NCBI RefSeq assembly: GCF_000716715.1
Contig: NZ_JNYJ01000013.1
Span: 192,971 to 256,970, forward strand
Length of the DNA: 64,000 bases
Reading direction: 5' to 3'
Origin: Dactylosporangium aurantiacum
GTDB lineage: Bacteria; Actinomycetota; Actinomycetes; Mycobacteriales; Micromonosporaceae
The notes below the pieces were generated by a model, which was not told where the DNA came from, did not search any database, and saw nothing but the letters and a program-made list of their open reading frames with translations. Of the stretch, positions 1-10,002 are shown one piece after another. The translations under genes and the position numbers were made by a program. The number at the start of each line of letters is the position of its first letter. The first letter of the stretch is position 1.

Positions 1-299
1 GGGAGCCGACGGAGGAGCTGTGCCCGGTGTGCCGCCGGGAGAACCTCACCCATGTGCACTACATCTATGGGGATGAGCTGCGGCAGTCGTCAGGTCAGGC
101 CCGCCGCCTGACCGAGCTGCCGATCCTGGCGATGACGCTGAGTGAGTTTCACGTCTACGTGGTGGAGGTCTGCCGCGCCTGCGGCTGGAACCATCTCGTG
201 GAGCAGTATCTGCTGGGTCGGGACGGCCTTGCGGCCGGATCGGACGATGGAGCCGGCGGTCGGTCGTCGACGCGGATCCGAGGAGGGGCGGCCGAGTGA
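1..299 (+). CDS. DUF5318-like zinc-ribbon protein, 5' end cut by the window edge
   Basis: Open from base 3 with no start codon in the window, so the N-terminus is missing; about 98 residues are visible. Two CxxC knuckles (CPVC near the visible start, CRAC about 50 residues later) form a likely zinc ribbon, followed by a short Gly/Ser/Arg tail. Its position directly upstream of a class A PBP and a GT87 protein matches the mycobacterial Rv0049-ponA1-Rv0051 order, where the first gene is a conserved small protein of the DUF5318 type. The function is unknown; a link to cell-wall synthesis is suggested only by this conserved neighbourhood. The stop is about 200 bases before the PBP start. Confidence 0.7.
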   Translation, partial: EPTEELCPVCRRENLTHVHYIYGDELRQSSGQARRLTELPILAMTLSEFHVYVVEVCRACGWNHLVEQYLLGRDGLAAGSDDGAGGRSSTRIRGGAAE

Positions 300-510
300 A
301 CCTGGCCCGCATGACCATCCGTGGTCACTGCGGCGGGCCGATTTGCATCGATGCCCTGACGGGCGGCGACCGCCGCCCGCACGGCCGCGGGGCGCAGCGC
401 CCGCCGGCCGTGCAGACCGCAGACTTGAGACCTGACCGACGAGTGCCTCAGCTCACAGACATGGTGGCGACGGAGCATGCGACAACGACGCAACCGGCAA
501 GGTGGGACGA

Positions 511-3178
511 ATGAACTACGGTGACCCGACCAACTCCCCCTCGGGCCGGGCGCAGGTTCCTGGATCCTTTCCGGGGCCAGACGGCGATGACCCCTTCGGT
601 GGTCCCCCGCTACCACCACCGCCTCCGCTGCCGCCCCCGCCGCCCAGCGCCAGCGCCGGTGCGGCAGGTCGCGCGACGGTCGGCCGGGCGAGCGTAGGAC
701 GTCCCGGCGGCGACGAGCCGCGCACCGGCCGTGCCTCCGTGCCCGTGCCGGGTGCGTCCGGCTCCGCGTCGGTGCCGTCCGCGTCCGGTGCCGCGTCCGT
801 GTCCGGCTCCGCGTCGGTGCCCGGCGGCGCGTCCGCCGGCCGGGCCACGGTCGGCCGGGCCACGGTCGGCCGCGCCTCTGTCTCGATGTTGTCCGGTGCC
901 GAAGGTCTCGACGGCCCCGGTGGCCCGGGTGGTCCCGGCGGCCCCGACGGTCCCGGTGGCGGCTCAGGCTCCGGCAAGGGCAAGGGCGGCAGCAGCGCCA
1001 AGGCCAAGCGCCGGCGTCGCCGCAACATCATCATCGCCTCGATCGCGGCGTTCATCATGCTCGCCGGCATCGGCATGGTCAGCGGCACGTACTACTTCGA
1101 CCAGGTCGCCCTGCCGGAGAACCTGGCCATGGAGCAGTCGACCACGATCTACTACGCCGACGGCGTCACCCCCATGGGGCGCATCGGCGACAAGAACCGC
1201 ACGGTCATCCCGTTCGACCAGATCCCCATGGACGTGCAGCACGCCGTCGTCGCCGCCGAGGACAACACGTTCTACACGAACGACGGCGTCGACTACAAAG
1301 GTGTCGTCCGGGCGGCGTGGAACAACGTCACGGGCGGTGAGCGGCAGGGCGCCTCGACGATCAGCCAGCAGTACGCGCGCAAGTGGGCCGAGCTGGAGGG
1401 CGTCACCTACGGCCGGAAGGTCCGCGAGGCCGTCATCGCGCGAGGGCATGGTGCTCGCCGGCATCATCAAGAGCCCCGACAGCGCCGGCGGCAAGGGCAG
1501 CCCGTTCGACCCCAACATCGACAAGCAGCAGGCCACGGACCGCTTCAACTACATCAAGAACCAGATGATCAAGCTGGGCTTCGTGAAGTCCGAAGAGGCC
1601 GAGACGAAGATGGCCTACCCGGCGAAGGTCATCACGCCGGCCGAGGCCCGGGCCAACGCGATCAAGACGCAGGGCAGCATGGACAAGCCCGAGGGCCTGA
1701 TCGTGCACCACGTCCTCGACGAGGTCGCCGCGCTGACCGACCCGAAGACCGGCGCGCTGCTGTACGAGGGCGTCGACGCCGACGGCAGCAAGAACTTCGA
1801 CAAGATCGCCAATGGCGGTCTGAAGATCGTCACCACGGTCGACGCGAAGCTCCAGCAGGCCGCGGTCCAGGAGGCCAGCCGCAACCCCGACTCGCGGATC
1901 AACAAGTATCCGGGCAACCTGCAGGCCGCCCTCGTGGCGGTCGAGCCGGGCACCGGCGCGGTCAAGGCCTATTACGGCGGCGACAGCGGCAACGGCGGCG
2001 ACTTCGCCGGCTACTACAACGACCCGGTGCTCAGCGACGGCCAGGACAGTTGCTGCGGCGGCCACCCGCCGGGCTCGACGTTCAAGGTCTACACGCTGGC
2101 GACGGGTCTCATGGCCGGGTACCGGATCGACTCCTACTGGAACGGTGACTCGCCGCAGCAGTTCCCGGCCAGTGGGCGAACGGCGAAGAACCCGGTCAAG
2201 AACGCCGGTGAGGGCGCGGTCTCGTCGCCGAAGTGCAAGTCGGGCGACGGCAAGTGGTGCACCTTGGAAGAGGTCACCGTCATGTCGCTCAACGTGCCGT
2301 TCTTCGCGCTCGCCGAGAAGGTCGGCCCGGCCAAGGTGATCGACACCGCCCGCGCCGCCGGCATCACCGACATGTGGGCCAACGTCGACAACAAGAGCAA
2401 GAAGATCGACCTCGTGGCCAACAAGGGCTCCGACGTGTTCCCGAAGTACTTCAACACCGAGGTCGCCTTCGGTCAGTACCCGGTGACGGTCCTCGAGCAC
2501 GCCGGCGGCATCGCCACGTTCGCCGCCCGCGGCGTCGCGGCCAAGACGCACTTCCTGAAGGAGATCTGGGAAGGCGGCCGGAAGACCTATGGCGAGGTGA
2601 TCAACCCGAAGCGCATCCCGGGCTTCACCGACCAGATGGCCGATGACCTCAACACCGTCCTGCAGGGCGTGCCGAAGCACTACGGGTTGAAGCTCAAGGA
2701 CGGCCGCCAGATCGCCGGCAAGACCGGCACCTGGCAGCTCGGTCAGACCACCTCCAACGCGCACGCGTGGTTCGTCGGCTACACCGCCTACGACCCGGGC
2801 AAGAAGTCGCCGGGCCTGGCGACCGCGGTGTGGGTCGGCAACAAGGCCGAGGAGCAGAAGATCGTCGACAGCAACGGCAAGGGTGTCATCGGCGGTAACC
2901 TGCCCGGCCCGATCTGGCAGGACTTCATGGACAAGGCCGAAGCCATCATGAAGCAGCCGAAGATCAACTTCCCGGGGCCGAAGAACGTCGGCAACCTCGA
3001 GGTCGGCACCGGTGTCTCGCCGCAGCCGAGCCTCCCGGCCGACCCGAACATCCCCAGCGGCGGCCCCGGCAACCCGGGTGGCGGCGGCCCCGGCGGCAAC
3101 GGCAACAGCCAGAGCCCCGGTCCCGGCGGCGGTGGCGGCGGCATCATCCCGACCATCTCGCCGACACGAAGGCGCTGA
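511..3178 (+). pseudogene. Class A penicillin-binding protein (PonA-like), frameshifted with an internal deletion
   Basis: Bifunctional peptidoglycan glycosyltransferase/transpeptidase anchored in the membrane. ATG 511 has GGTGGGA just upstream; GTG 502 is an alternative. A Pro/Ser/Gly-rich cytoplasmic tail of about 165 residues with GRATVGRASVG-type repeats leads to one membrane segment (nt about 1020-1090). The GT51 domain shows motif 1 (AAEDNTFYTNDGVDYKG) and motif 2 (GASTISQQ). At about nt 1440 the frame shifts +1, jumping from REAVIA to EGMVLAGIIK. The normal intervening 45 or so residues, including the YLN..YFGRGAYG region, are absent. The transpeptidase half is intact in the second frame: STFK at 2075, SLN at 2285, KTG at 2720, then a Gly-rich tail. 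As written, glycosyltransferase function is lost and two separate peptides are encoded. A real mutation or an assembly deletion are both possible. Confidence 0.85.
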
Positions 3179-3259
3179 TCGGGGTAGGCCGAAGATGTGC
3201 GGCCACGGTAACGGCGGTATGTTCGCCGGGACCGTGGCCGCTGTCGTTGGGGGTTTGCG

Positions 3260-4453
3260 TTGGAAGCGGGCAGGCTGAAGGCCGTCCGGTGGGGGCTGCT
3301 CGCGCTGTTCGTGGCGCTGGTTGCCTACGCGCACTGGTGGTATGGCATCCGGCACCACTTCTACGACCTCAAGATCTACCGGCAGGCCATCGACTGGTGG
3401 CTCGACGGGCACGACCTCTACACGTTCACCAAGCCGGACGACACGCAGGGCGCGCTCGGCTTCACGTACCCGCCGTTCGGCGCGATGGTGCTGGTCCCGT
3501 TCGCGCTGCTGGCCAAGAACGCGGCCGTGACCGTCTACGCCGTCATCGCCATCGCCGGGCTGCTCGTCACCACCTACTGGCTGGTCGCCCCGGTGGCGCG
3601 CCGGCACGGCTGGTCGCTGCCGTTCGTGCTGATCCTGTCGACCGTCGTGTTCAGCACCCTCGAGCCCGTCCGTGAAACGTTCAGCTTCGGCCAGATCAAC
3701 GTGCTGCTGATCGTGCTGATCCTGGCGGATCTGCTGATCCTCCTGCCGCGGGGGAGCCGGTGGGCCGGCGTGCTGATCGGCCTGGCCGCCGCCATCAAGC
3801 TGACCCCGGCGATCTTCATCGTGTATCTGCTGGTCAGCCGCCGGTACCGGGCGGGCATCACGGCAATCGTGAGCGCCGCCGCCGCGACCCTGCTCGCCGC
3901 CGCCGTCGCACCCCGGGCCTCGTGGGACTTCTGGAGCGACACGCTGTGGAAGGGCGACGGGATCGGCAACAAGGCCTACATCCCCAACCAGTCGCTGCGC
4001 GGCCTGCTCGCCCGCTACGACGCCCCCGGCTGGCTGTGGGTGCTGCTCGTGCTGGCCGTCGTCGCCGCCGGGCTGTGGCGGGCCCGCCGGGCCGCGCTCG
4101 CCGGCGACGAGCTCGTCGGGCTCACGATCGCCGGCTTCGTCGGCTGCCTGGCCAGCCCGATCAGCTGGATCCACCATTTCTACTGGTTCGTCCCCGCGAT
4201 CGTCGTCCTCGTCGACGTGGGCCGGCGATGGCTCGCCGCATTGATCGCTGTCACCGTCGGCGTGGGCATGGTGTCGCTGTACGACCAGGGCCTGCCCGTC
4301 GACCCGTGGGGCGAGGGCATCCTCGGCTTCTTCATCGAGAACTGGTACACGCTGCTGGCCCTGGCGCTGCTGTTCGTGCTGCCGATCCGCCGGGTCGACG
4401 AGGAATCCAGGTCGGGTGGTGCACCCGCCGCGGAGGTGGCGACGGTACGGTGA
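3260..4453 (+). CDS. GT87 (DUF2029) family polytopic membrane glycosyltransferase
   Basis: A 397-residue GT-C-fold protein with roughly nine or ten hydrophobic segments and an extracytoplasmic first loop (DLKIYRQAIDWWLDGHDLY, then FTYPPFGA), typical of GT87/DUF2029 polyprenyl-phosphate-mannose-dependent mannosyltransferases. A TTG start at 3260 is supported by GGGGG six bases upstream. It probably transfers a sugar from a lipid-linked donor to a cell-envelope acceptor; donor and acceptor cannot be read from sequence. It lies 81 bases after the PBP gene and just before a second GT87-like gene, so the three may form one envelope operon. Confidence 0.75.
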   Translation: MEAGRLKAVRWGLLALFVALVAYAHWWYGIRHHFYDLKIYRQAIDWWLDGHDLYTFTKPDDTQGALGFTYPPFGAMVLVPFALLAKNAAVTVYAVIAIAGLLVTTYWLVAPVARRHGWSLPFVLILSTVVFSTLEPVRETFSFGQINVLLIVLILADLLILLPRGSRWAGVLIGLAAAIKLTPAIFIVYLLVSRRYRAGITAIVSAAAATLLAAAVAPRASWDFWSDTLWKGDGIGNKAYIPNQSLRGLLARYDAPGWLWVLLVLAVVAAGLWRARRAALAGDELVGLTIAGFVGCLASPISWIHHFYWFVPAIVVLVDVGRRWLAALIAVTVGVGMVSLYDQGLPVDPWGEGILGFFIENWYTLLALALLFVLPIRRVDEESRSGGAPAAEVATVR

Positions 4454-4457
4454 TGCG

Positions 4458-5909
4458 ATGCCGCCGACTGTGCGACCCGAGCACCGCCTGAGTGACGAGC
4501 CCGCCAACTCCGACCGCTTCGTCGGTGGCCTCTCCGAGTCGATCGGTGGGCCCCTGGGCAGTCACGCCGTGCGGACATCGAGCCGTTTCTGGACCCCCTC
4601 GAGAGTGGTCCTGCTGCTGATCTGCGCCATGCTCAGCTTCTCCTGGATGCAGAAGTCCCCCTGTCGCGACGGCGCCTGGGCGGACATGAAGCAGTACAAG
4701 TACTTCTGCTACACCGACGTGCTGGCTCTGTACTACGCCGAAGGGCTGAACGAGGGCCAGGTCCCCTACGCCGACCACCAGGTCGAGTACCCGGTCCTGA
4801 CCGGCGCGTTCATGGGCGTGCTCGGCCTGCCCGTGCACTCCCTCGGCCAGCAGCAGGCGATCGACAACCCGGGCCAGACGTTCTACGACCTCAACGCGGT
4901 CGTGCTCAGCGCGTTCGGCATCGCCGCGGTCGCCGCAACGCTCGCCGTGCGCCGGCGAAGGCCCTGGGACGCGGCGATGTTCGCCGCGGCACCCGCGCTC
5001 TTCGTCTCCGCGACCGTCAACTGGGACCTCTTCTGCGTCGGTCTCGCCTCCATCGCGATCGTGTTCTGGGCGCGCCGAAGACCGCTGCTCGCCGGTCTCT
5101 TCCTCGGCCTGGCCACGGCCGCGAAGTTCTACCCGGTGCTGATCCTCGGCGCGCTGCTGGTGCTGTGCCTGCGCACTGGCAAGTGGAAGGAGGCCCTAGC
5201 CACGTTCGGCGTCGGCGCCGGCACCTGGCTGGCGGTCAACGTGCCGGTGGCCGTCCTCTACTGGGACTCGTGGGCCAAGTTCTGGGACTTCAACTCCCAG
5301 CGCGGCATCGACTGGGGCACGCTGTGGTACATCGGGGCGCACTTCCCGCGCGGCTCCGGGCAGTACGGGTTCCCGTTCTTCCAGAACCTCGACACCGACC
5401 CGACGCACAGCACCCTGAACATGCTGTACCTCAGCCTCTTCCTGGTCTGCTGCGTCGGCATCCTGGTCATCGGCCTCACCGCGCCGACCCCACCGCGCCT
5501 GGCCCAGCTGGCGTTCCTGATCGTGGCCGCCTTCCTGATCACCGGCAAGGTGTGGTCGCAGCAGTACGTGCTGTGGCTGATCCCCCTCGCCGTGCTCGCC
5601 CGTCCCCGCTGGGGTGCGTTCCTCGCCTGGCAGGCGGCCGAGGTGCTCTACTTCGTGTCGTTCTACGGTGAGCTCATGGGCGCCTCGGGCCGGCAGGTGT
5701 TCCCCGAGGGCGTGTTCGTGCTCGCCTCGATCCTGCGACTGGTCACGCTCGCGGTGCTGGTCGGCTACGTGATCCGCGACATCCGGCACCCTGAGCTGGA
5801 CGTCGTCCGCGACACGTACGAAGGCGAGGACCCCGACGGCGGCGTCTTCAACCGCGACGAGGTCGAGCCGGCACCGCTCGACCCGCCACCGCTGGTCAAG
5901 ACGCTGTAG
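4458..5909 (+). CDS. GT87-like membrane protein, Rv0051-type
   Basis: 483 residues from ATG 4458, four bases after the previous stop. A polar N-terminus (SDEPANSDRFVGGLSESIGGPLG) precedes a membrane segment, a long outside loop with the motif YADHQVEYPVLTG, and then about nine more membrane helices and an acidic C-terminal tail (DTYEGEDPDGG). In mycobacteria the gene between ponA1 and rpsF (Rv0051) is a similar membrane protein, so synteny supports the assignment. Likely a GT-C glycosyltransferase acting on the outer face of the membrane; substrate unknown. Transcription probably ends at the strong hairpin at 5921-5952. Confidence 0.7.
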   Translation: MPPTVRPEHRLSDEPANSDRFVGGLSESIGGPLGSHAVRTSSRFWTPSRVVLLLICAMLSFSWMQKSPCRDGAWADMKQYKYFCYTDVLALYYAEGLNEGQVPYADHQVEYPVLTGAFMGVLGLPVHSLGQQQAIDNPGQTFYDLNAVVLSAFGIAAVAATLAVRRRRPWDAAMFAAAPALFVSATVNWDLFCVGLASIAIVFWARRRPLLAGLFLGLATAAKFYPVLILGALLVLCLRTGKWKEALATFGVGAGTWLAVNVPVAVLYWDSWAKFWDFNSQRGIDWGTLWYIGAHFPRGSGQYGFPFFQNLDTDPTHSTLNMLYLSLFLVCCVGILVIGLTAPTPPRLAQLAFLIVAAFLITGKVWSQQYVLWLIPLAVLARPRWGAFLAWQAAEVLYFVSFYGELMGASGRQVFPEGVFVLASILRLVTLAVLVGYVIRDIRHPELDVVRDTYEGEDPDGGVFNRDEVEPAPLDPPPLVKTL

Positions 5910-5920
5910 CGCGCTACGAC

Positions 5921-5952
5921 GAAGGGCCGGCGAGCAAGCTCGCCGGCCCTTC
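5921..5952. terminator. Bidirectional hairpin terminator
   Basis: A perfect 15-bp stem (GAAGGGCCGGCGAGC and its complement) with a two-base centre (AA) lies between two convergent genes ending at 5909 and 5986. CACGCTTTT follows on the plus strand. Confidence 0.8.
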
Positions 5953-5985
5953 ACGCTTTTCTCGTTCGCTCGCTTCGGCCTTTGG

Positions 5986-8214
5986 TCAGCTGTCTTCGAC
6001 CTTGTAGAGAACGACGTCGCCCTGCTCCGTGCGGGTCAGGCCGAGCCCGTCGATGGGCGCGTCGATCGCCCGCTCGTACGCGCTGCCGAGCGCCTGGCTG
6101 CGCACCACCACGACGGTGCGGATGCCACGCTCGCGCAGCAGCGCCACGGTCGACACGTCGGGGAACTGCTCCATCGTCAGGCGCAGCTGCTGCTGGTCCA
6201 TCGGCGTGAACCCGCTGCCCCCGTTGACGATCTTCGGGAACCCGTCGGTGCTCCACAGCATGACGTTCATGTCGAACAGCTCGTGGCTCGGCAGCACCAT
6301 CAGCGGCCCCTGCAGGGTGCTCATCGCGACGGGTGTCGGCGGCACCACCGGGTGCGGCGTCTTGTGCGCCCCCTCGAACAGCACCAGCATCACCGGGATC
6401 AGCGTCGCCAGGCGGGGCAGGAACCCGGCCCGGTCGGTGCGGTCGGTCTGCGTCCGGTCGGCGAACAGCTCCACGGCCCGCTCCGCGAACGCGCTCACCG
6501 CTCCCGCCGCGAGCAGCGCCATGAACAGCGTCGTCCACACCACCAGGCGGCCCGAGGTGCGGATGCCGTCGAAGCCCGGCAGGGCCCGGTAGAGCGCCAG
6601 GTAGCCGAACTCGCCCTTGCCGGGGCCGTGCGTCCCCATCGCGAGCGCGACCGTGCCCAGGACCCCGACCAGCATCCAGATCCGGTGCTTGAGCCGCCAC
6701 GCGGACACGAACAGTCCGGCGAAGGCGAGGCCGTACAGGAAGAAGCCGGGCAGCAGCGCCATCTCCGGCGCCCAGGTCAACGTGGCGCGGGCGTCGGCAT
6801 ACGCGTCGCCCCACAGCCACGACTCGGGCGGCGCGATGAAGAACCCCTTGAGCGGCGGAGAGAACAGCCCGACGAGCTCCTCGCTGCGTCGCGCATACGG
6901 GTGGTCCTTCAGCACCTGCAGGTAGGGATACGCCATCAGCGCGCCGACCGCGGCGAAGATCGCGCCGCCGCCGAGATTGGCGAAGAACAGCTTCCATCCG
7001 AACGGGCGCGTGACCCCCCACACCCGCACGTGCCGGTAACCCCACGACACCGCCGTGGCCAGCACCGCCAGCAGCAGCGCATACACGAACGGGATGCCGA
7101 TGCCGAAGCCGAGACTGATCTGCCACGCCGCGACCAGCCAGCCGGCGAGCACCCAGCCCCACCGCCGCCGGTCGGGCCGGTAGCCGTCACGCAGCGAGAA
7201 GCCGTGCCCGCGGGCGAGCATCGCCAGCGCGAGCGCGATCCCGCCGATCGACAGCACGTGCAGGTGCCCCGCCTGGCCGAGCCGCCACGGCGAGTAGGCG
7301 AACGCGGCACCGGCCACGACCGCCCCCGTCGGCCGGGCGCCGAGCTGCCGGGCCAGCACATACGCCCCGAAGAACGCGAGCGCGAAGATCAGGACGTACA
7401 TGATGTTGTACCGCACGAGCGCCGCCACCGGCCCGCTGCCGAGCATGCCGGCGGGCGCGTAACCGAGCAGCGTGTCCGAGAACGCGTAGCTGTACTTGTC
7501 GGGGAAGAACGCGTTGGCATTCCACAGCTGTGACGGGTTGGTCGTGAGGATGTGCCCGCCCCACGACATCTGCCACGCCTGCAGCGTCGGGTCCGCGGTG
7601 TCCTGCGGGATCGTGGTCGCCGGGTCCCGCAGGGTCGGCCAGGTCATGAGCGCGGCGAGCAGCACCGACCCGACCGCCGCCATCGTCCACTCGTGCCCGA
7701 GGAACTCCGCGACCGCGGTTCCGACGCGGGTCGCCACCCTGCGGGCCCGCCCGGGCGTCGGACCCGGCTCGGGCGCGAACGACCACAGCGGCTCGTCCTT
7801 GCCCTTGCCGGCCTTGACGAGGCTCACCCGCTGGGCGTCGCTCTTGGCGCCGTCCTGCTGCTCGGCGTCTTTCCCGGCCGCCGGGCCGCTCTCCGAGCCG
7901 GCCGTGACGTCGGCTTTCCCGTCGGCCTTCGGGTCAGCCTGTGCGTCGGCCTTTGCGTCGCCCTGTGTGTCGGCCTTTGCGTCGGCCTGCTGGTCGGTCT
8001 CCGCGTCGTCGGTGGCGTCGGCTTTCGCGTCTTTCACGGGTTTCGTGCTGCTTGCCCCGGTCTTCCCGCCGGCTGCTGCCGCACCCCGCGTGCTCTTGGC
8101 CGCGCGCTTGCCGCGGGCCGGCTCGCCGGCGGTGGCGGCCGGCTCCGGCTCCTCGGGCTGAGCGGCGGCTGGCTCCGCCTCCGGGCCCTGCTCGGTCTCG
8201 GACACGTTGCTCAC
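5986..8214 (-). CDS. Large polytopic membrane protein with a Lys/Asp/Ala repeat N-tail; GT-C-like
   Basis: 742 residues. The first 160 or so are cytoplasmic and low-complexity, with tandem KADAQADPKADGKAD-like repeats, then about a dozen membrane helices. The extracytoplasmic loop after helix 1 carries DTADPTLQAWQMSWGGH and NANAFFPDKYSYAFSDTLLG, a layout like bacterial GT-C (YfhO/GT39-like) membrane glycosyltransferases. The C-terminal 150 residues are soluble and end GDVVLYKVEDS. Its ATG overlaps the stop of nfo by four bases, so the two are translationally coupled. The function is not established; a sugar-transfer role is an inference from topology only. Confidence 0.65.
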   Translation of the reverse strand: MSNVSETEQGPEAEPAAAQPEEPEPAATAGEPARGKRAAKSTRGAAAAGGKTGASSTKPVKDAKADATDDAETDQQADAKADTQGDAKADAQADPKADGKADVTAGSESGPAAGKDAEQQDGAKSDAQRVSLVKAGKGKDEPLWSFAPEPGPTPGRARRVATRVGTAVAEFLGHEWTMAAVGSVLLAALMTWPTLRDPATTIPQDTADPTLQAWQMSWGGHILTTNPSQLWNANAFFPDKYSYAFSDTLLGYAPAGMLGSGPVAALVRYNIMYVLIFALAFFGAYVLARQLGARPTGAVVAGAAFAYSPWRLGQAGHLHVLSIGGIALALAMLARGHGFSLRDGYRPDRRRWGWVLAGWLVAAWQISLGFGIGIPFVYALLLAVLATAVSWGYRHVRVWGVTRPFGWKLFFANLGGGAIFAAVGALMAYPYLQVLKDHPYARRSEELVGLFSPPLKGFFIAPPESWLWGDAYADARATLTWAPEMALLPGFFLYGLAFAGLFVSAWRLKHRIWMLVGVLGTVALAMGTHGPGKGEFGYLALYRALPGFDGIRTSGRLVVWTTLFMALLAAGAVSAFAERAVELFADRTQTDRTDRAGFLPRLATLIPVMLVLFEGAHKTPHPVVPPTPVAMSTLQGPLMVLPSHELFDMNVMLWSTDGFPKIVNGGSGFTPMDQQQLRLTMEQFPDVSTVALLRERGIRTVVVVRSQALGSAYERAIDAPIDGLGLTRTEQGDVVLYKVEDS

Positions 8215-8984
8215 GCCAGCCGCTCCCGCAGGTAGGTGATGTCGGCGGTCTGCCCGTCGGCGCCGCCGGGCGTCTCGACCAGCGCCGGTGCGCCGGCGGC
8301 CCGGATCACCGCGACGATGAGCTCCGGGTCGATCTCGCCGGCGGTGAGGTTGTCGTGCCGGTCCCGGCCCGAGTCGAACCCGTCGCGGGAGTTATTCGCG
8401 TGGATGAGGTCGATCCGGCCGGTGATCGCCTTGACCCGCTCGACGATGTCGAGGAGGTCCTCGCCGCCGGCGTGGGCGTGGCAGGTGTCCAGGCAGAACC
8501 CGACCTCATACTCGCCGACCGCGTCCCACAGCCGGGCCAGCGCGTCGAAGCGCCGGGCGCAGGCATTGTCACCGCCGGCCGTGTTCTCGATCAGCACCGG
8601 CGTGGCGAAACCGCCCTCGTCGGCGGCGAACTTGAAGGTCTTGCGCCAGTTGTCGAAGCCCGCCTCCAGCCCGTCGGCGCTCTCGACGTGGCCACCGTGC
8701 ACGATCAGGCCCTTGGCGCCGACCTTGGCGGCCCCCGACGCGTGCCGGAACAGCAGCTTGCGGCTGGGGATGCGGATTCTGTTGTTGGACGACGCGACGT
8801 TGATCCGATATGGCGCGTGGATGTAGACGTCGACGTCGGAGGCGATGAGCGCCTCGGCATCGGGACGGTCTTTGGGATCGGCCCAGCCCTGCGGGTCGGT
8901 CAGGAAGAACTGGACCAGGTCAGCACCGCGCGCTGCTGCCTCGGCCAGTGGCTCAGCGGGGTCGACGTGAGCACCGATTCGCAT
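8211..8984 (-). CDS. nfo: Deoxyribonuclease IV (AP endonuclease family 2)
   Basis: 257 residues, a TIM-barrel zinc nuclease that incises DNA 5' of abasic sites in base-excision repair. Metal-ligand motifs are visible: MRIGAHVD at the N-terminus, IVHGGHVES, LIENTAGGDN, CLDTCHAHAGG, and LIHANNSRDGFDSGRDRHDNL. The length is close to that of short bacterial Nfo proteins. The start ATG has no Shine-Dalgarno; a -10-like TAGGCT sits seven bases upstream on this strand, so the mRNA is probably leaderless. The following membrane-protein gene overlaps its stop (ATGA). Confidence 0.88.
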   Translation of the reverse strand: MRIGAHVDPAEPLAEAAARGADLVQFFLTDPQGWADPKDRPDAEALIASDVDVYIHAPYRINVASSNNRIRIPSRKLLFRHASGAAKVGAKGLIVHGGHVESADGLEAGFDNWRKTFKFAADEGGFATPVLIENTAGGDNACARRFDALARLWDAVGEYEVGFCLDTCHAHAGGEDLLDIVERVKAITGRIDLIHANNSRDGFDSGRDRHDNLTAGEIDPELIVAVIRAAGAPALVETPGGADGQTADITYLRERLA

Positions 8985-8991
8985 GCCGCAG

Positions 8992-8997
8992 AGCCTA
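8992..8997 (-). promoter_or_regulatory. -10 element for leaderless nfo
   Basis: TAGGCT on the minus strand ends seven bases before the nfo ATG. The spacing puts transcription initiation at the start codon, matching eight other genes in this window. Confidence 0.6.
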
Positions 8998-9172
8998 CGA
9001 CGTGGGACCGACAGTTTGCGCTACCCGGGCCTGCGGGCTGCCACCAACACCGACCGAAGGGTCCGGAATGCCGGGCTTCCGTCACCGTCCAGTCGGCCGC
9101 GTCGTTACGCAATCGGGTCGCCGTGATCGCGCGGCCTCGATGGAACGACATTTGCTCAATCCTCAACCTTGG

Positions 9173-10000
9173 ATGGCTACCTTGTCTGGACACCGACCGG
9201 CACTCCGCGTGGCGGCTGCCGCCGCCGCGTTGTTCGCCGCGGCCCTGACCGTGGGCGCCAGCCCCGTGCACGCCGCACCGTCCACCCCGACCGTCGAGTT
9301 CAGCGGCGGGAGCGTGTTGAGCCTGCTGGTGTGCAAGTCGGAGCCCAGCACGGGCAGCGTCTCGGTGCCGGCCGAGTCGCGGGTCAACTTCGTCAACCGG
9401 CTCGGCCAGGGGGCGACCCTCAAGGTCGACGGCAAGCCCGTCTCCTCGGTGCAGCCCAACCAGGCGGTGCCGGTCGTGTTCAAGAAGGGCCCGGTCAACG
9501 TCGCGATGACGTTCAACTGTGGCGTCGGCGTGGTCGAGCAGTTCAAGCCGGTCTCCGTCGGGGTCACCGCGCCGCCCCCCGCGCCCGCCGCCGGACAGGG
9601 TGCGGGCCAGCCCGGACAGGCCGGTCAGCCGGCGAGCACCACGGGGCCGGCAGGCGCCGCCGCAGCTGCCGCGAACCAGGCCATGAACTCGAACGGGCGC
9701 TCGACCCGCAAGCCGTCGACGACCACGTCGGCCACCACCGGCGAGGCCGACGACGCCGGCACCGAGCCGGTCGACCCGGCGCTGCTCGGCCCGGACGCCA
9801 CCGCGTCGCCGGCCGCGAACCCGAGTGCTTCGGCCGACGAGCGGGTATATGTCGAGGAGCCCGTCGCCGCGAGCGGCCCGGCCACCAACGCCCCGACGGG
9901 GCTGCTGGCGCTGGTCGCGACGGTCTGTGTGGTGGGTGTGGGAATCGCCGCAATTCGGGCTATTATTGCGCAGCGGTCATCCCGCGCTAGCTACGCGTAA
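9173..10000 (+). CDS. Secreted, C-terminally membrane-anchored surface protein of unknown function
   Basis: 275 residues from ATG 9173; ATG 9140 is an in-frame alternative and neither has a clear ribosome site. A signal peptide ends at SPVHAA. A beta-rich domain of about 110 residues follows, with two cysteines (LLVCKSEPS and TFNCGVG). A long Pro/Ala/Gly/Thr-rich spacer then leads to one C-terminal membrane helix (LLALVATVCVVGVGIAAI) and a short basic tail. There is no LPxTG. It is exported and held in the membrane with the small domain outside. I do not recognise the family. It sits just before the rpsF operon. Confidence 0.6.
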   Translation: MATLSGHRPALRVAAAAAALFAAALTVGASPVHAAPSTPTVEFSGGSVLSLLVCKSEPSTGSVSVPAESRVNFVNRLGQGATLKVDGKPVSSVQPNQAVPVVFKKGPVNVAMTFNCGVGVVEQFKPVSVGVTAPPPAPAAGQGAGQPGQAGQPASTTGPAGAAAAAANQAMNSNGRSTRKPSTTTSATTGEADDAGTEPVDPALLGPDATASPAANPSASADERVYVEEPVAASGPATNAPTGLLALVATVCVVGVGIAAIRAIIAQRSSRASYA

Positions 10001-10002
10001 GG

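Noticed and set aside
1425..1450. Programmed frameshift in the PBP gene
   Set aside because: No slippery heptamer, and about 45 conserved residues are missing, which frameshifting cannot restore.
1433..4507. 1024-residue minus-strand frame opposite the PBP and GT87 genes
   Set aside because: No domains; composition is that of an antisense shadow.
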